Of a stretch of DNA of 32,729 nt, positions 9,500 to 18,904 are shown piece by piece. This DNA is from Chara braunii (Eukaryota > Streptophyta > Charophyceae > Charales > Characeae): contig BFEA01000949.1 of assembly GCA_003427395.1 (NCBI GenBank), forward strand, positions 241,846 to 274,574. Reading direction: 5' to 3'. The translations under genes were made by a program, and so were the position numbers. The first letter of the stretch is position 1. Each line of letters begins with the position of its first letter. The notes below the pieces were generated by a model that was given only the letters and a program-made list of their open reading frames with translations, had not been told where the DNA came from and made no database searches.

Positions 9500-9625
9500 G
9501 TTGTTGGATCGGACTTCCGGGACCCCCCTGGCCATCCGGGATGTCCGACCGGACGTCTGGTCGGACGTCCTACTGGACAGGGTATGTCCGACCTAGCGCA
9601 AAAAAAAAAAAAAAAAAAAAAAAAC
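9500..9625. repeat. GGACGTCC palindrome cluster with poly(A)
   Basis: Several overlapping GTCCGACC / GGTCGGAC words form an inverted repeat around GACGTC (about 9544-9567). Twenty-plus A follow directly at 9600-9624, giving a head-plus-tail arrangement. Confidence 0.6.
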
Positions 9626-9679
9626 TCAAAAAAATCTGAAAAAAATATATGTTATCTCTATACATATAAAGGAAAACGC

Positions 9680-9710
9680 GGGTCTCGCGTGACGGTCCCG
9701 CGCGAGACCC
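9680..9710. repeat. Perfect 10-bp GC hairpin
   Basis: GGGTCTCGCG (9680-9689) and CGCGAGACCC (9701-9710) are perfect complements around an 11-base loop. No poly(T) follows and no neighbouring gene is known, so a terminator role is not supported. Confidence 0.75.
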
Positions 9711-9909
9711 GGTTCCCTGGTGTGGGACTCGTGGTAGGCCCAAGGGCGGACTGCGTGCCGGTTCGGTGAGGCCGGGGGGTCGAGTCGGGTTGCCTGCGGG
9801 AGGCCAATGTTCGAATACAAGTTTGTGGCCGTTTTTTTTTTTGGGTTGGTGTTGGCGCGGCGCGATTTGTTTTCGTGGTTGGTTACGCGGTCGGCCGTAT
9901 TTAACCAGG

Positions 9910-10008
9910 TAGTGTATATTTCCACGTTCTAGCCGAAGATTCATTGGATGTTGCTCATCCTATCGATGGAAGTAGCATGGCGCGAGCAGCAAGGTCGGAG
10001 AGTTATCG

Positions 10009-10076
<68 letters not shown>

Positions 10077-10158
10077 ACAAAGGATTCATTCCCGTTTTGC
10101 TCAAAAAGTGGCAGCCCTGAGGTCGGAGAGTTATCGTCTCTCTCTCTCTCTCTGTTTG

Positions 10159-10195
<37 letters not shown>

Positions 10196-10275
10196 TGAAC
10201 GATTCATTCCGATTTTGCTCAAAAAATGGCAGTGTATATTTTCACGTTTCGGCGGAAGATTCGGCCATCGATGGA

Positions 10276-10337
<62 letters not shown>

Positions 10338-10425
10338 AACGAACGATTCGTTCCAATTTTGCTCAAAAAGTGGCAGTGTATTCCGTTTTTGCTCATCCTA
10401 TCGATGGAATGTGTGTGTGTAGCAT
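9910..10425 (+). repeat. Array of a short unit that ends in (CA)n or (TG)n
   Basis: A unit with the words GGCAGTGTAT, TTCCAC, GCGGAAGATTC, ATTCCGTTTTTGCTCA and TCCTATCGATGGAATG is repeated three to four times, partly rearranged. Each copy abuts a CA or TG microsatellite (10020-10074, 10180-10196, 10278-10337, 10407-10420). TCTCTC runs separate copies. Further copies lie at 23515-23618 and 32621-32729, and a fragment at 17285-17352 in reverse. Long frames of Thr/His or Cys/Val are artefacts. Confidence 0.85.
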
Positions 10426-10699
10426 GTGCGTGTCACATGAGAACGTACGGGTACGACACGTCATATCCGTACAGCTCCGACCTGAACTGTCGGCACATTG
10501 GGGGCAAGGTGCAAGGCGCGGAGGCGATTCCAGACGCGGCAGGGTAAAGCCCATTCGTATGTCCATTTGTGGTAAGGGCGAATAAGGCTGTTTTTGCCGA
10601 AGGACGGTAGGTAGGCGACAGTAGCGCAGGACGAAAGTGAGGGGGGTGATCGGAGCCCGCCGCTCAGGGCGTGTTCATACATCCATAGGCGCTCATTCC

Positions 10700-11200
10700 A
10701 TCAGTATGCTTTTTGAAAGAGAAAGAACAACGGAAAAGGAAGAAAGAAGAAAAAAAGTAAGAAAAAAGAAGAAAAAAGAAAAAAGAAAAAAAAAAAGAGA
10801 AAAAAGAGAAGAAAGAGAAAAAGAAAAAGGAAAAAGAAAAAAGGAGAAAAAAGGAAAAAAGAAGGAAAAAGTGATTACACTTTCCGAAAAATCATTCCAA
10901 GCACCCATACCCAAGCATCTCAACAATTCAAACCGAAGTACGTAGGGAGAGGCGTATGGGGGTGACATTCAGAAGGGGGGAGAAAACGAGAAACCAAGGT
11001 GAGGGAAAAGGAAAAGGAAGAAGGGCGAAGGGGAAGATTCGGAAATGAGGAGGAAGGAGACGAAGGTGATAGTGAGGGAGAATACGAAGAAGCCAAAGAC
11101 AAAGAGAAAGGATAAGAAGAGGAGGAGGGGAGTGGGGAAGCGGCGAGAAGAGGGATGGAGATAAGAGGCGAAGAGAAGGAGGAAGAGGGGAGTATTGCCG
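10700..11200 (+). repeat. A/G-rich low-complexity tracts
   Basis: AAAAAGAAAAAAG runs occupy 10715-10872, and GGAGAAGGAGGAAG runs occupy 10970-11195 after a short mixed gap. Lys/Glu frames on plus and Phe/Ser frames on minus are compositional. Confidence 0.9.
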
Positions 11201-11359
11201 ACACCAGGTGTGCATAATCAGACATTCCACAAAAGCATCCACAGTATACGCAAAAAGAGCAAGCCATTGAAACGATCAGCATCATTATTGCTTATAAAGC
11301 GACAAAAGTGTTGACGTCAAAACACACCACGCCCTGTTCTATTGCAAAGATCCAAATCC

Positions 11360-11840
11360 GTTCGTAAAAACGAAGAAAGAAAAAAAAAAAGAAAAGGAGA
11401 AAAGGAAAAAAGGAAAATAGACAGGCCATAGACAGGGGAAGGTTCTCGTGGGAAGGGAAGGGAGAAAGACAAAAAAGGAAGTGGAAGAAGCCCTACTCCA
11501 GCTCTGTCCTCCAGGTCCTACACGCTTCTGCATTCGCACAGACCATCTCGCCAGATTGCAGGGAGGGTGTGGCGAATCCCTGAAGCGCTTTTCTACCCCA
11601 TGCCACTTGGGGCGTCATCAGAGGGGGGGCTTCTCCTGGGAGACGAGGTGGGGTAGGAGGGGCTCGAGGGGGAGAAGGGTGAAGGGGATGGCGGATGGGG
11701 GGAGGGGGGTGAAGATTCGGGATGGGGGTAGGGAGGGGAAGGGGGTGGAAACCCGAGCGGAGGGGGAGAAGGGGGGAGAGAGTAGATGAAGTAGAGAAAG
11801 GAGAGAAACGATAAAAAGGAGAGAAAAACTAAAAAAACGT
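11360..11840 (+). repeat. A-rich then G-rich low-complexity tracts
   Basis: A-rich sequence lies at 11370-11420 and GGGGGA-rich sequence at 11618-11830. The short mixed stretch 11480-11610 shows no gene. Confidence 0.8.
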
Positions 11841-11889
11841 GCGAAGACATCCCCACCGCCATCTTGGCCTCCATTATTGCCCTCAAGCG

Positions 11890-12386
11890 CTATCCAACCA
11901 CCTCCTCCAACCAACCCAAATCAGCGAGCAGAAAGCACAGGCAAAGGCAGCCGGCAAGAAAGAGTGATACGAAGCAGATGGTGCCGGCAACGAGCGAGGC
12001 AAATCCCTTGGTCGAAGCACGCAGGAGCACCGTTTCGGAGAGGCAGGCGGCGAAGAGCAAACCCGCCGCCGCAAGGTTGGGAAGCAGGGTGAGAAACAAC
12101 ACGAGAGCCAGGTATGCGTTAAGCGCAGGCGAGCGGGAGCAGTAGCGGGGCATGGCGATTTCGTTAGGGCAAGTCGCGGCGCGCTGCATGGCGAACGGCC
12201 AAAGCGCAGGGGGGGCGGGATCACAAGCGTGCTTGACGCCAGGAGTGTTACCACTTCCTCCTGCTCAAGCCGTTCCTCCTCCTGGTCCCACTCGGCGAAA
12301 AAATCCATGCCGCCCACCGCAATGCAAAACTCTCCCGCAAAACCGGATCGCCGCTCGTTCCAAGTGCTACTGAAGCCGGTTATCAT
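11890..12386 (-). pseudogene. Membrane-protein-like reading frame split by a C7 homopolymer
   Basis: On the minus strand an ATG at 12386 opens a frame with a charged N-terminal part (a second ATG at 12308, then an acidic Glu-rich stretch DQEEERLEQEE) as far as a run of seven C (12207-12213). Beyond the run this frame turns into Ser/Pro/Arg-rich sequence. The neighbouring frame becomes strongly protein-like: two hydrophobic segments of about 25-30 residues (starting near LNAYLALVLFL and near LVAGTICFVSLFL), ending at TAG just below 11890. One base more or fewer in the C run would join the two. High G/C at third positions supports coding. The product would be a small two-helix membrane protein; I do not recognise the family. 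It could be a sequencing slip, a real frameshift, or two exons. Confidence 0.4.
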
Positions 12387-12540
12387 TCGATAGGCCGATG
12401 AATAGTTCTACCGTCGCTAAATCCTAATATAGTCACCGTTCTGCCATGCATAACATGCTTCCATCGAAAGCCTCTTATTCCATCCATACGCTTAGTGCGC
12501 CTATCCGACGGTTCCAGAGCAGAGTCTGTAAGCTAAAAAG

Positions 12541-12625
12541 CTAATAAAAAAAAGAAAAAAAGAAAAAAGGAAAAAGAAAAAAGAAAAAAAGAAAAAGAAA
12601 AAGAAAACAAAAACGAAAAGAAGAC
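12541..12625 (+). repeat. A-rich low-complexity tract
   Basis: AAAAAAGAAAAAG-type sequence of about 80 bp, like those at 10715 and 21115. Confidence 0.9.
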
Positions 12626-12728
12626 GGAGCAAAATGCAAAGGGGTAACAACCAGGGGGTCGTATGAAAGCACATCGTTCGTTGGTACGTTGTCGAGCGCA
12701 TCGGTCCCGCACGAGGACCCTCCTGACC

Positions 12729-13363
12729 GCGTCACGCAGGATTTGGCATGACTTGTCGCGGAGAGCGTTCGCCGCTCTGGCCGAGTGCGCTAGCCGTACC
12801 TCTCGCGAGCCCCTATGACAGGACAGGGTCACGCGAGGCACCGCTTACCTCCACCTGCGGGAGCTGTCACCATCCCTTAGGTGGGCGTATCCCCGCCGAG
12901 CTACTGAACCACATGCGAAGGTTTTTCGTATGCAATTGCAGAGGTGGCCCAACCGAGGGTGTTTCTCGATCGCTGTAGCATAGGGGGTACGCGCGGTCGA
13001 ACGCCCAGAATCGAATACGTACGCGAATCGACGCACTGGGGGGCTGAAGTCCCAAACACGATCCGACGCCGGTCGACTAGGACGCGCTACACACACCACG
13101 CGTTACGCCACAATACTCACACTTACCAACACATAATACGTGGGAACACACCACAAACAACACCACAACGCCACAAACTCCTTGTCCCTTCAGTATCCTG
13201 ACCCCAATCCTTTGCAGCGAGAATTAGATAGGTATCGCGCGCTGAACTTTCACATAGGAGTCGCACGAGCGCATGACTTCCTCATATCGACCAGCCATGC
13301 GGGAATGTGCGAGCATTTGCACTGATGGAGCGCTATGTAGTACTCATAAGCGCGCGATCCTCG
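12729..13363. repeat. Repeat S, copy 1
   Basis: Collinear over about 630 bp with 23849-24500 at roughly three-quarters identity by eye. Shared words are GCGTCACGCAGGA, CCTCTCGCGAGCCCC, GACAGGACAGGG, TGGGCGTATCCCCGCCGAGCTAC, GGGGGGCTGA and CTCATATCGACCAGC. On the minus strand the segment near 12925-12890 reads GTGGTTCAGTAGCTCGGCGG, like a tRNA A-box, but no B-box at tRNA distance is convincing. No intact protein is encoded. Confidence 0.75.
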
Positions 13364-13720
13364 ATAGTCTCGAGGTCACTTTCAACACTCAAATGTTGGC
13401 TGATACGCGCCTTGGGGGGTTGATGTCCCAGCGCTAGACGACCGTCATGTGCGGTTGAAGACCACACCCTCTTCTGCACCCTGTGCAGAGGGGTTGAGTA
13501 GACAACTCTAAGTTGTCGTGGCGGTCAAATATCAAAGGGTTTGACTTTGACGGCTGCCACGGACTACAACGTCCAACCATATTAACTCTAAGAAGCAAAA
13601 GATAACAGGGGATCTCCCTTTTCTCTCAGTGCAAAACTTACCTAATCCCTACGCACAGTCGTGCAGACACAAGGAAACAAGATATAAAAGTTATGAGATA
13701 GGAGATGATCACGGCCAGGA
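13364..13720. other. Spacer between repeat S and hairpin array 1
   Basis: No gene or RNA recognised. It contains an inverted pair around 13500-13560 (GAGTTGTCTACTC-like, and TTTGACTTTGACGG next to GTCAAATATCAAAGG). It is presumably internal sequence of the same composite element. Confidence 0.4.
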
Positions 13721-14765
13721 AGCACCAACTTATGGCGAGGCTGGTCAACCTAAAAATTCGGCATACACATAGAACTGAACCTCCTCAACTTATGAGGGGC
13801 CAGCCTCTGCCTAAACAACAACAAAAGGTATATGACCAAACACAACAACTTATGTTGTGCCTGACCAGCCCATACAGTGACATACAGCATAAGACCAGGC
13901 TACCCAACTTATGAGTAGCCTATCCCCGCCCAAACAACAACAAGCGCGTATGGCCGAACAACCCGCAACTTATGCGTTCGCCCGACCTTCGCAACACAAC
14001 TACATCCAATAGATAAGTTTCACAATCAGATTCTGTTTTCAGACGAGTGGCCAAGTCACCTCAACTCAAAAGGATCCCCACCTAAGCGTCAGTTATGTTT
14101 AGAAAAAGAAAATAGCCAGACTTTATATATCTCTCTGCTTTCATGTTATCAAGGACATAGGACCAACTACCCAACTTATGGGTGAGTCAGCCTGCCCACA
14201 GTTACCACACCATTTTGTATTGTTCATCTTCTTTCCCTCTGCTTTGTCTGCTACCGGCTTATATGGCCGAAACTCCCAACTTATGGCGCCCAGCCTGCCA
14301 TGAATATACATAATAAATGATGTATCACTTATTATACTCTGATTCTCTTAGTGATGGCGGCTCCTGACTTGACCACACCAACTTATGGTGTGAATAGTCT
14401 CGCCTGGAACAATAAAGCATAAGACTGAGCCACACCAACTTATGGTGTGGTCAGCTTCTGCCTAGACAATTGACGTAAGGCGTATGACCGGGCCCCACCA
14501 ACTTATGGTGAGACTGGTCAGCCTAAACTTTCGGCATACACAAAGAACGAGACTACCTCAACTTATGAGGAACCCAGCCTTTGCATGAACAAACTACGAA
14601 AGGCATATGACCAGGCACAACAACTTACGTTGTGCCTGATCAGCCCATACAATTACATACAGCGTAGAACTAGGCTACCCAACTTATGGGTAGTCTAGCT
14701 TGCCAAATAACAAGTAAAACAAGTGCGAAAGACCGAACAGCCCGCAACTTATGCGTTCGCCTGGC
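13715..14765 (+). repeat. Hairpin array 1: 14 stem-loops with invariant loop AACTTAT
   Basis: AACTTAT (AACTTAC once) occurs at 13727, 13787, 13847, 13906, 13967, 14173, 14278, 14380, 14437, 14500, 14560, 14622, 14681 and 14746. In almost every case the flanks are complementary, and the complementary sequence differs between units: CCTC/GAGG (13787), ACAAC/GTTGT (13847), CCACACC/GGTGTGG (14437), CCCACC/GGTGAG (14500), GCACAAC/GTTGTGC (14622), CTACCC/GGGTAG (14681). An outer pair GACC...GGTC or CTAG...CTAG often extends the stem to 12-14 bp. Units 1-5 recur as units 10-14 in the same order, offset 773-779 bp, giving a higher-order repeat. No frame spans the array. I know of no named family for this. 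Confidence 0.92.
14119..14140 (+). promoter_or_regulatory. TATA-like box inside array 1
   Basis: CTTTATATATCTCTCTGC sits in the gap between hairpins 5 and 6. The second array has the matching GTTTATATAGTTGTCTGC at about 26550. Conservation of this word between two diverged arrays is suggestive, but nothing shows transcription. Confidence 0.25.
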
Positions 14766-14984
14766 CTCCGCAACATATTTGACAGCTCTGTGTTTTCTGA
14801 CTTCACACTGATAATCTTGATTAAACCAATACATATTTGTCAGTTTACTTTGCAAATCATTGTCCTGAATTCAAACAAGCAAGGAAATACAGTTATCTTT
14901 TCTAGTCATACTTACAGTCAGGCCAATAGCAATAGGATAATATAGTTTAATGATAGGATCACACGCGTAAATCGAGGGTTATAC

Positions 14985-15253
14985 CTGAGTGTTCCCTGCA
15001 TCCAGAACCCCGCCTGGGCTCCGACAGAGCTCCCGCAATCGGTGGGTGGACCTCCCACAAGGCCTTGATGCGGACCTACGGGTTGCAATCCCGCCTGCCG
15101 CCTTCCTCTCAAACCAGGATTAGATTGAGAGTTAAAAAGATAAAATGAGGGGTTTCAGACTCTCGAGATACAGGAGTGGGACAACTTAACTCACAGGAGA
15201 GGGCCTTGTTGCCTTGATTCGCCTGAGGGCCCCGCAATGATGGCCAAAACGCA
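14985..15253. repeat. Module D, copy 1
   Basis: Follows array 1 and is collinear with 27390-27659, which follows array 2. Shared words are CCAGAACC, AGCTC.CGCAATCGGTGGG, CTACGGGTTGCAATCCCGCC, TGCCGCCTTCCTCTC, AGAGGGCCTTG and CCTGAGGGCCCCGCAATGA. A small GTGGG...CCCAC hairpin is kept in both. The function is unknown; it is probably a terminal or untranslated part of the composite element. Confidence 0.8.
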
Positions 15254-15935
15254 GTGACCACGGATGAATTCATGGCCAGAACAAAGCCTGACAACCTCCT
15301 CCAAGTCTCACCGCTTCCTTCTAACCAAACCGTAGCCGGACGGTTTAGGGTGATAACCTTTAATCCAAGCGCACTCCCTAATGTTCTTACTCGAAATGCA
15401 GGCGACATGTGACAGGGTACGGTCAAAACGCTTTGTGCCCCACAGTAGCGCATAACAATGAGCACCGAAAATAGGCACAACGATGCTCACTAATACAACA
15501 GCGGGGCGTAGTGGCGACTTAGCAACGGTACGATGCACAGGAGCGCACGTTGCCGGCCTGCAACACTCGGTCGCAACGTCAAATAATGACAACTCCAGTT
15601 AGTCGGCCGATCGAAGGAACGCAGACTATGTCCTTTCTTGAAAGAACGCCCGCAACTCCAAAGGAATGCCCAGGCCACCCCTGGCTCTAACCATAACAGC
15701 AACGGATTACAGTTGTAGCATTACCAAGAGCATAACAGTAGCGACCACAAGCCGCACAACAAAACTATAAGAGCAGTTTGCTCAGCAGAAGCTGACGTTA
15801 CTGCGATAATCCCTCCATGGATCGCCAATGGCCCGTGCTTCAGTAACAACAGCGAGGTGGACTAGCAATCAGTAGCCCGAAGCATCCCTGCTCAACAACA
15901 GCTGATGGCCACTCCGAAACCAAGAGTTCTGATGT
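15254..15935. other. Spacer downstream of module D
   Basis: Nothing recognised. AGC/ACA-rich, T-poor sequence; frames up to about 120 codons on the minus strand reflect the rarity of TTA, CTA and TCA on plus. Confidence 0.4.
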
Positions 15936-16739
15936 TCAGAAATCCAACAAGTAGCACCGCAGCCTAGAAGTATGGTGTTTGAATAGAGCACACCCCCGTG
16001 CTCTACTCAAAATGCAATAGTCGCAGTCGAACTCAACAAGATGCCGCTCCCACAACGATCGTGCGTAATCAGCACATAGAGGTAAGACAAGGTACAACCA
16101 AAACCTCGACCTACACGGTAAACCCGATAAATCCAGCCATGCACAGTTGCGCAACAGTGCCAACAGCCTGAGGGAAACAGCAACCTCCGTCGGAAGTGCA
16201 ACAGTAAGACACAACAGTCTGAACAGTCTGGTCCGGCAGCAGTAACTGAGTTGTGCAGACCAGCGAGCACTCCGAACAAACGGTTGTTGATTTAGTGAGC
16301 CAACCGCAGTCTCACAGTGCAAAGTGTTCACACTTAGACGTGCATGGCTTAGTCTTTGAACGAGCAAATGACTGTTGGCAAGATCAACCAGGTATACCGG
16401 CACCCAATATGAGAGTGAAACTCCTGCTTGAACACTGTAGGATGCTGTGCTGCAGGAGACACTCGCCGCCTGTGCTAGTTTTGATCTTGTGCGCGTTGGA
16501 TGAGGTTGGAAGACGAGCTGGCAATGACCGGAAGAGTGTAGTACAGTCGAACTTGGAACCTGCAATGCAACATTCTTTGTCGCAATGGCAGCCTTGCTAG
16601 AGAGTTGGTAGCCAACTGTCAGATTGATCCAATAATGAAACAGATTTGATACATAATCATCCTCCACGCGAGTTTCCAGTGCACTGCGATGCAACGAAAT
16701 GACATCGGCACCCAAAGCCGCGACATGCTGCTTGGGCAC
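15936..16739 (-). other. Longest open frame (267 codons), unknown and probably not coding
   Basis: An uninterrupted minus-strand frame whose first codon is GTG, with an in-frame TGA just upstream and no early ATG. It is rich in Ser, Leu, Arg, Cys and Val and shows no motif I recognise. The first about 50 codons (ending near DDYVSNLFHYWINLTV) look more protein-like than the rest. An overlapping minus frame at 16619-16987 also has a protein-like stretch (ECLLELAESIYKARRLPLW), so a frameshifted remnant of a retroelement or gene is possible. T-poor composition also makes long minus-strand frames likely by chance. Confidence 0.2.
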
Positions 16740-16942
16740 TCATTTGGTTCATAAACAGGACGTACTTGCCGCTTGAGAATCCATAGGGGAAGCCTCCTCG
16801 CCTTGTATATGCTCTCAGCCAGCTCTAAGAGACACTCGTTAGATATATGATGAGGTGTTTCTGAACTCGGATAGGTGAAGTCGTGCTGCTCATCACCCTT
16901 TGCCAGTTTCCACTTGCTCTGTGTCAGGTCCCTCCATCTCAT

Positions 16943-17014
16943 TGGAGTATAGCCAAGTGGAAAGGCATCGGTTTTTGATACCGACATGCAAAGGTTCGAA
17001 TCCTTTTACTCCAG
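16943..17014 (+). tRNA. trnQ: tRNA-Gln(UUG), plant-mitochondrial type
   Basis: A complete 72-base cloverleaf. The acceptor stem TGGAGTA pairs perfectly with TACTCCA (discriminator G). The D arm is AGCCAAGTGGAAAGGC. The anticodon arm is TCGGT, loop TTTTGAT (anticodon TTG), ACCGA. The T arm is AAAGG TTCGAAT CCTTT. From memory it is very close to the trnQ-UUG of land-plant and charophyte mitochondria and unlike the cytosolic tRNA-Gln. No CCA is encoded. There is no T-run directly 3' and a (CT)n microsatellite begins 40 bp downstream. In this repeat-rich setting it is most likely a mitochondrial-to-nuclear transfer that has stayed intact or is recent. Confidence 0.9.
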
Positions 17015-17057
17015 TGATTAATTCCAATTCTCTACCTACTCCTCTCTTCGCGGTAAG

Positions 17058-17060
<3 letters not shown>

Positions 17061-17120
<60 letters not shown>
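17061..17120 (+). repeat. (CT)n microsatellite
   Basis: Sixty bases of CT directly after the word CGCGGTAAGTACCTC. GGTAAGTA matches a splice-donor consensus but has no supporting exon. Confidence 0.95.
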
Positions 17121-17123
<3 letters not shown>

Positions 17124-17162
17124 GTGCGTGCACGTTTGCGAGGAACACCACCCCCTGCGTCG

Positions 17163-17297
17163 CTAAAGCAGGTCCGACCGTAAGAGATGGCGAACACCAC
17201 AACTAGCAGCGCAGTAGCGGGGACGATGGTGACCATAACGATGGACACGGCCGAGATCCAGATGGCAATGGTGGGCAGNGCTACCTCCATCGATAGA
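17163..17297 (-). pseudogene. Possible exon fragment, hydrophobic 43-codon segment
   Basis: On the minus strand ATGGAGGTAGC begins at 17297 and opens a frame with high G/C third positions that encodes one long hydrophobic segment (from LPTIAIWISAVSIVMV to LLVVVFAISYG), then loses protein character in the (GA)n tract. An N at 17279 lies in codon 7. The opposite strand is also open from an ATG at 17188 and reads Thr/Ala/Met-rich, so the coding strand is not certain. The 5' context ATTCTATCGATGG is the same as in the microsatellite-linked unit at 9910-10425, where the ATG also sits in CTATCGATGGAAGTAGC. I do not recognise the protein. Confidence 0.3.
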
Positions 17298-17299
17298 AT

Positions 17300-17640
17300 G
17301 AGAGAAAATGAAAAAAATATAAAAATAAAAAATGGAATGAATCTTTTGTAGGAAAACGGGCTGAATACACGGCGTTTCCAAATCGCTCCTCTCACGTGTA
17401 GGCCCCGCCACTTGCACCACCATAACCACCGCCTTACCTCAAAATCTTATTTTACTAATGTGATTGCCCTATCCTAACGCCTCTAGTCAACCTCTATCTC
17501 CCTGCCTAGTCTCGTCACAACCAGCCAGATGATCGCTTCCTGCCCCCACCATATCCATATTTCGATAACTCCCCCGCAGCCTCATTCTCTACTAACTTTT
17601 CTTCCACTAACTATCACCTTATTCTGCTCGCAGATTCGGG
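17300..17640. other. Spacer, A-rich then pyrimidine-rich
   Basis: 17285-17352 keeps both ends (CCATCGATAGAATGAG and AATGGAATGAATCTT) of the unit seen at 9910-10425, in reverse orientation with an A-rich centre. The rest is C/T-rich without a gene. Confidence 0.5.
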
Positions 17641-18700
17641 CTCGCCAGCCCTTAAAACCCCCGTTCAACACTTTTCCCTGTCCGTTTCTGTTAAGGAACG
17701 GGCGAGATCTGTGACCTTCTGCCTCACCCCGTTCACCATCTCCAATCCTCCGCGCACCTCTTCGTACTCTTATCCCTTATTCCACTAACTCTCTACTAAG
17801 ACTAATATTAAAACTGGCTCCGTCATCCTAGCAATCCCCTATCTACCCCCCCTTCTCTTCTCTCTTTCACTGAGAGGAGAGTGAAGTGTGGCAACTCCTC
17901 CGCCATAGCCGCTGCCTCTTTTTCGCTGCACAGCTCCCAACAGCGTACGGACGCATCTGGCCCTCAGGGACGACCAAATCCGCCCGAGGTCAAAATGCCA
18001 TGCTGTGGCAACCATAATAAACAAGGTAGTGGTCTCGACTATAACGGACCGGACGTGCAGCACNGTGACGATGAGCTCAGCAAGCAACGAGGGGCAGAGA
18101 CGTCCCCGCTCCCCTACTCACCAAAAATGCAACTATGAGGTGAATCTTCCCCTGATCACCACAACGAACGCCAATACAACCCCCCCCCCTCGGATGTCTA
18201 TCACCTTTGTAATATAAATAAAATAATAAAAACAAATGACTGAATCCTCCCCAAAACATGGGAAGGTACATCACCTATCTGTCCTTCAAAATTTTACTCC
18301 TGGGCGCAGCCCTTAATGCTCATGCCGCTCAAACCAGCCCATTAGGGGCGATTCTGAGTCTGCCATTCAACTCGCAGTGTGTCAAAACCCCACAATAGCA
18401 TCTCTAATCGTTGAAATACATCCACAAACGAGCCGGATATACACTTTTTCCCACTCCACGTCGCCTACTAACCACGCAGCCCATACCAGAGATACCGCCT
18501 AAAACGTCCATCCTACGTTAAATCTGACTCCACCAGCAGCTTCGCCTCACCAAGAAACCCCAATTTCAAGTCTTAATTCGCCCAATTCCGTCAAGGAACG
18601 GGTGACCTATGACTTCTTCCTTCCCACTATACTTCCATCATCGCCTTCGTCGACGTCATCTTCGTCCTCCCGAATACAACACACCCCAACAGCTCACTTT
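17640..18700. repeat. Old composite E: pyrimidine-rich left part
   Basis: Pyrimidine-rich sequence in which the word GTTAAGGAACGGGCGA (17690) recurs as GTCAAGGAACGGGTGA (18590). The same word and surroundings (GTTAAGAAACGGGCGG) occur at 21639 and 30745 in the young copies. N at 18064. A C9 run lies near 18180. The intervening sequence shows no reliable coding frame. Confidence 0.6.
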
Positions 18701-18746
18701 CGGATAGCAGTTCGGGCTGTCAAGACCTGCTAACCAAGGCCCGCCC

Positions 18747-18829
18747 TCAACTTATACTTGTCATGTTTGTGCAGGGGCCATGCTAATCTTCCCAGTATCG
18801 TTCCAATTTTCCTGGATGTCCCGAAGGAC
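18747..18829 (-). pseudogene. U6-like fragment 2 (antisense to plus)
   Basis: The minus strand from 18829 reads GTCCTTCGGGACATCC, AAAATTGGAACGATACTGGG, AAGATTAGCATGGCCCCTGC, then a diverged ATGACAAGTATAAGTTGAG. All but the last about 10 bases of U6 can be aligned. The catalytic ACAGAGA box is changed to ACTGGGA, so this cannot be a functional U6. There is no A-tail at its 3' end. It is followed on the same strand upstream by a tRNA-like segment, as in the copies at 22278 and 31384. Confidence 0.85.
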
Positions 18830-18904
18830 ACAGGCGGGGCTGAGCCCGCGGCATACCCAACTGCTGAGCAGTTGGTGTAGCTCTGTTATCCCACACTCAG
18901 TGGG

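Noticed and set aside
9680-9710. Intrinsic terminator
   Set aside because: Strong GC stem but no following T-run, and this is not a bacterial context.
10019-10585. Thr/His and Cys/Val frames up to 199 codons
   Set aside because: They are translations of CA/TG microsatellites.
12880-12930. Complete tRNA gene in repeat S (minus strand)
   Set aside because: An A-box-like word is present but no B-box or acceptor stem closes at tRNA distance.
13715-14765. CRISPR array reading of the AACTTAT repeats
   Set aside because: The conserved part is only 7-9 bp, spacers are themselves related, and the setting is eukaryotic.
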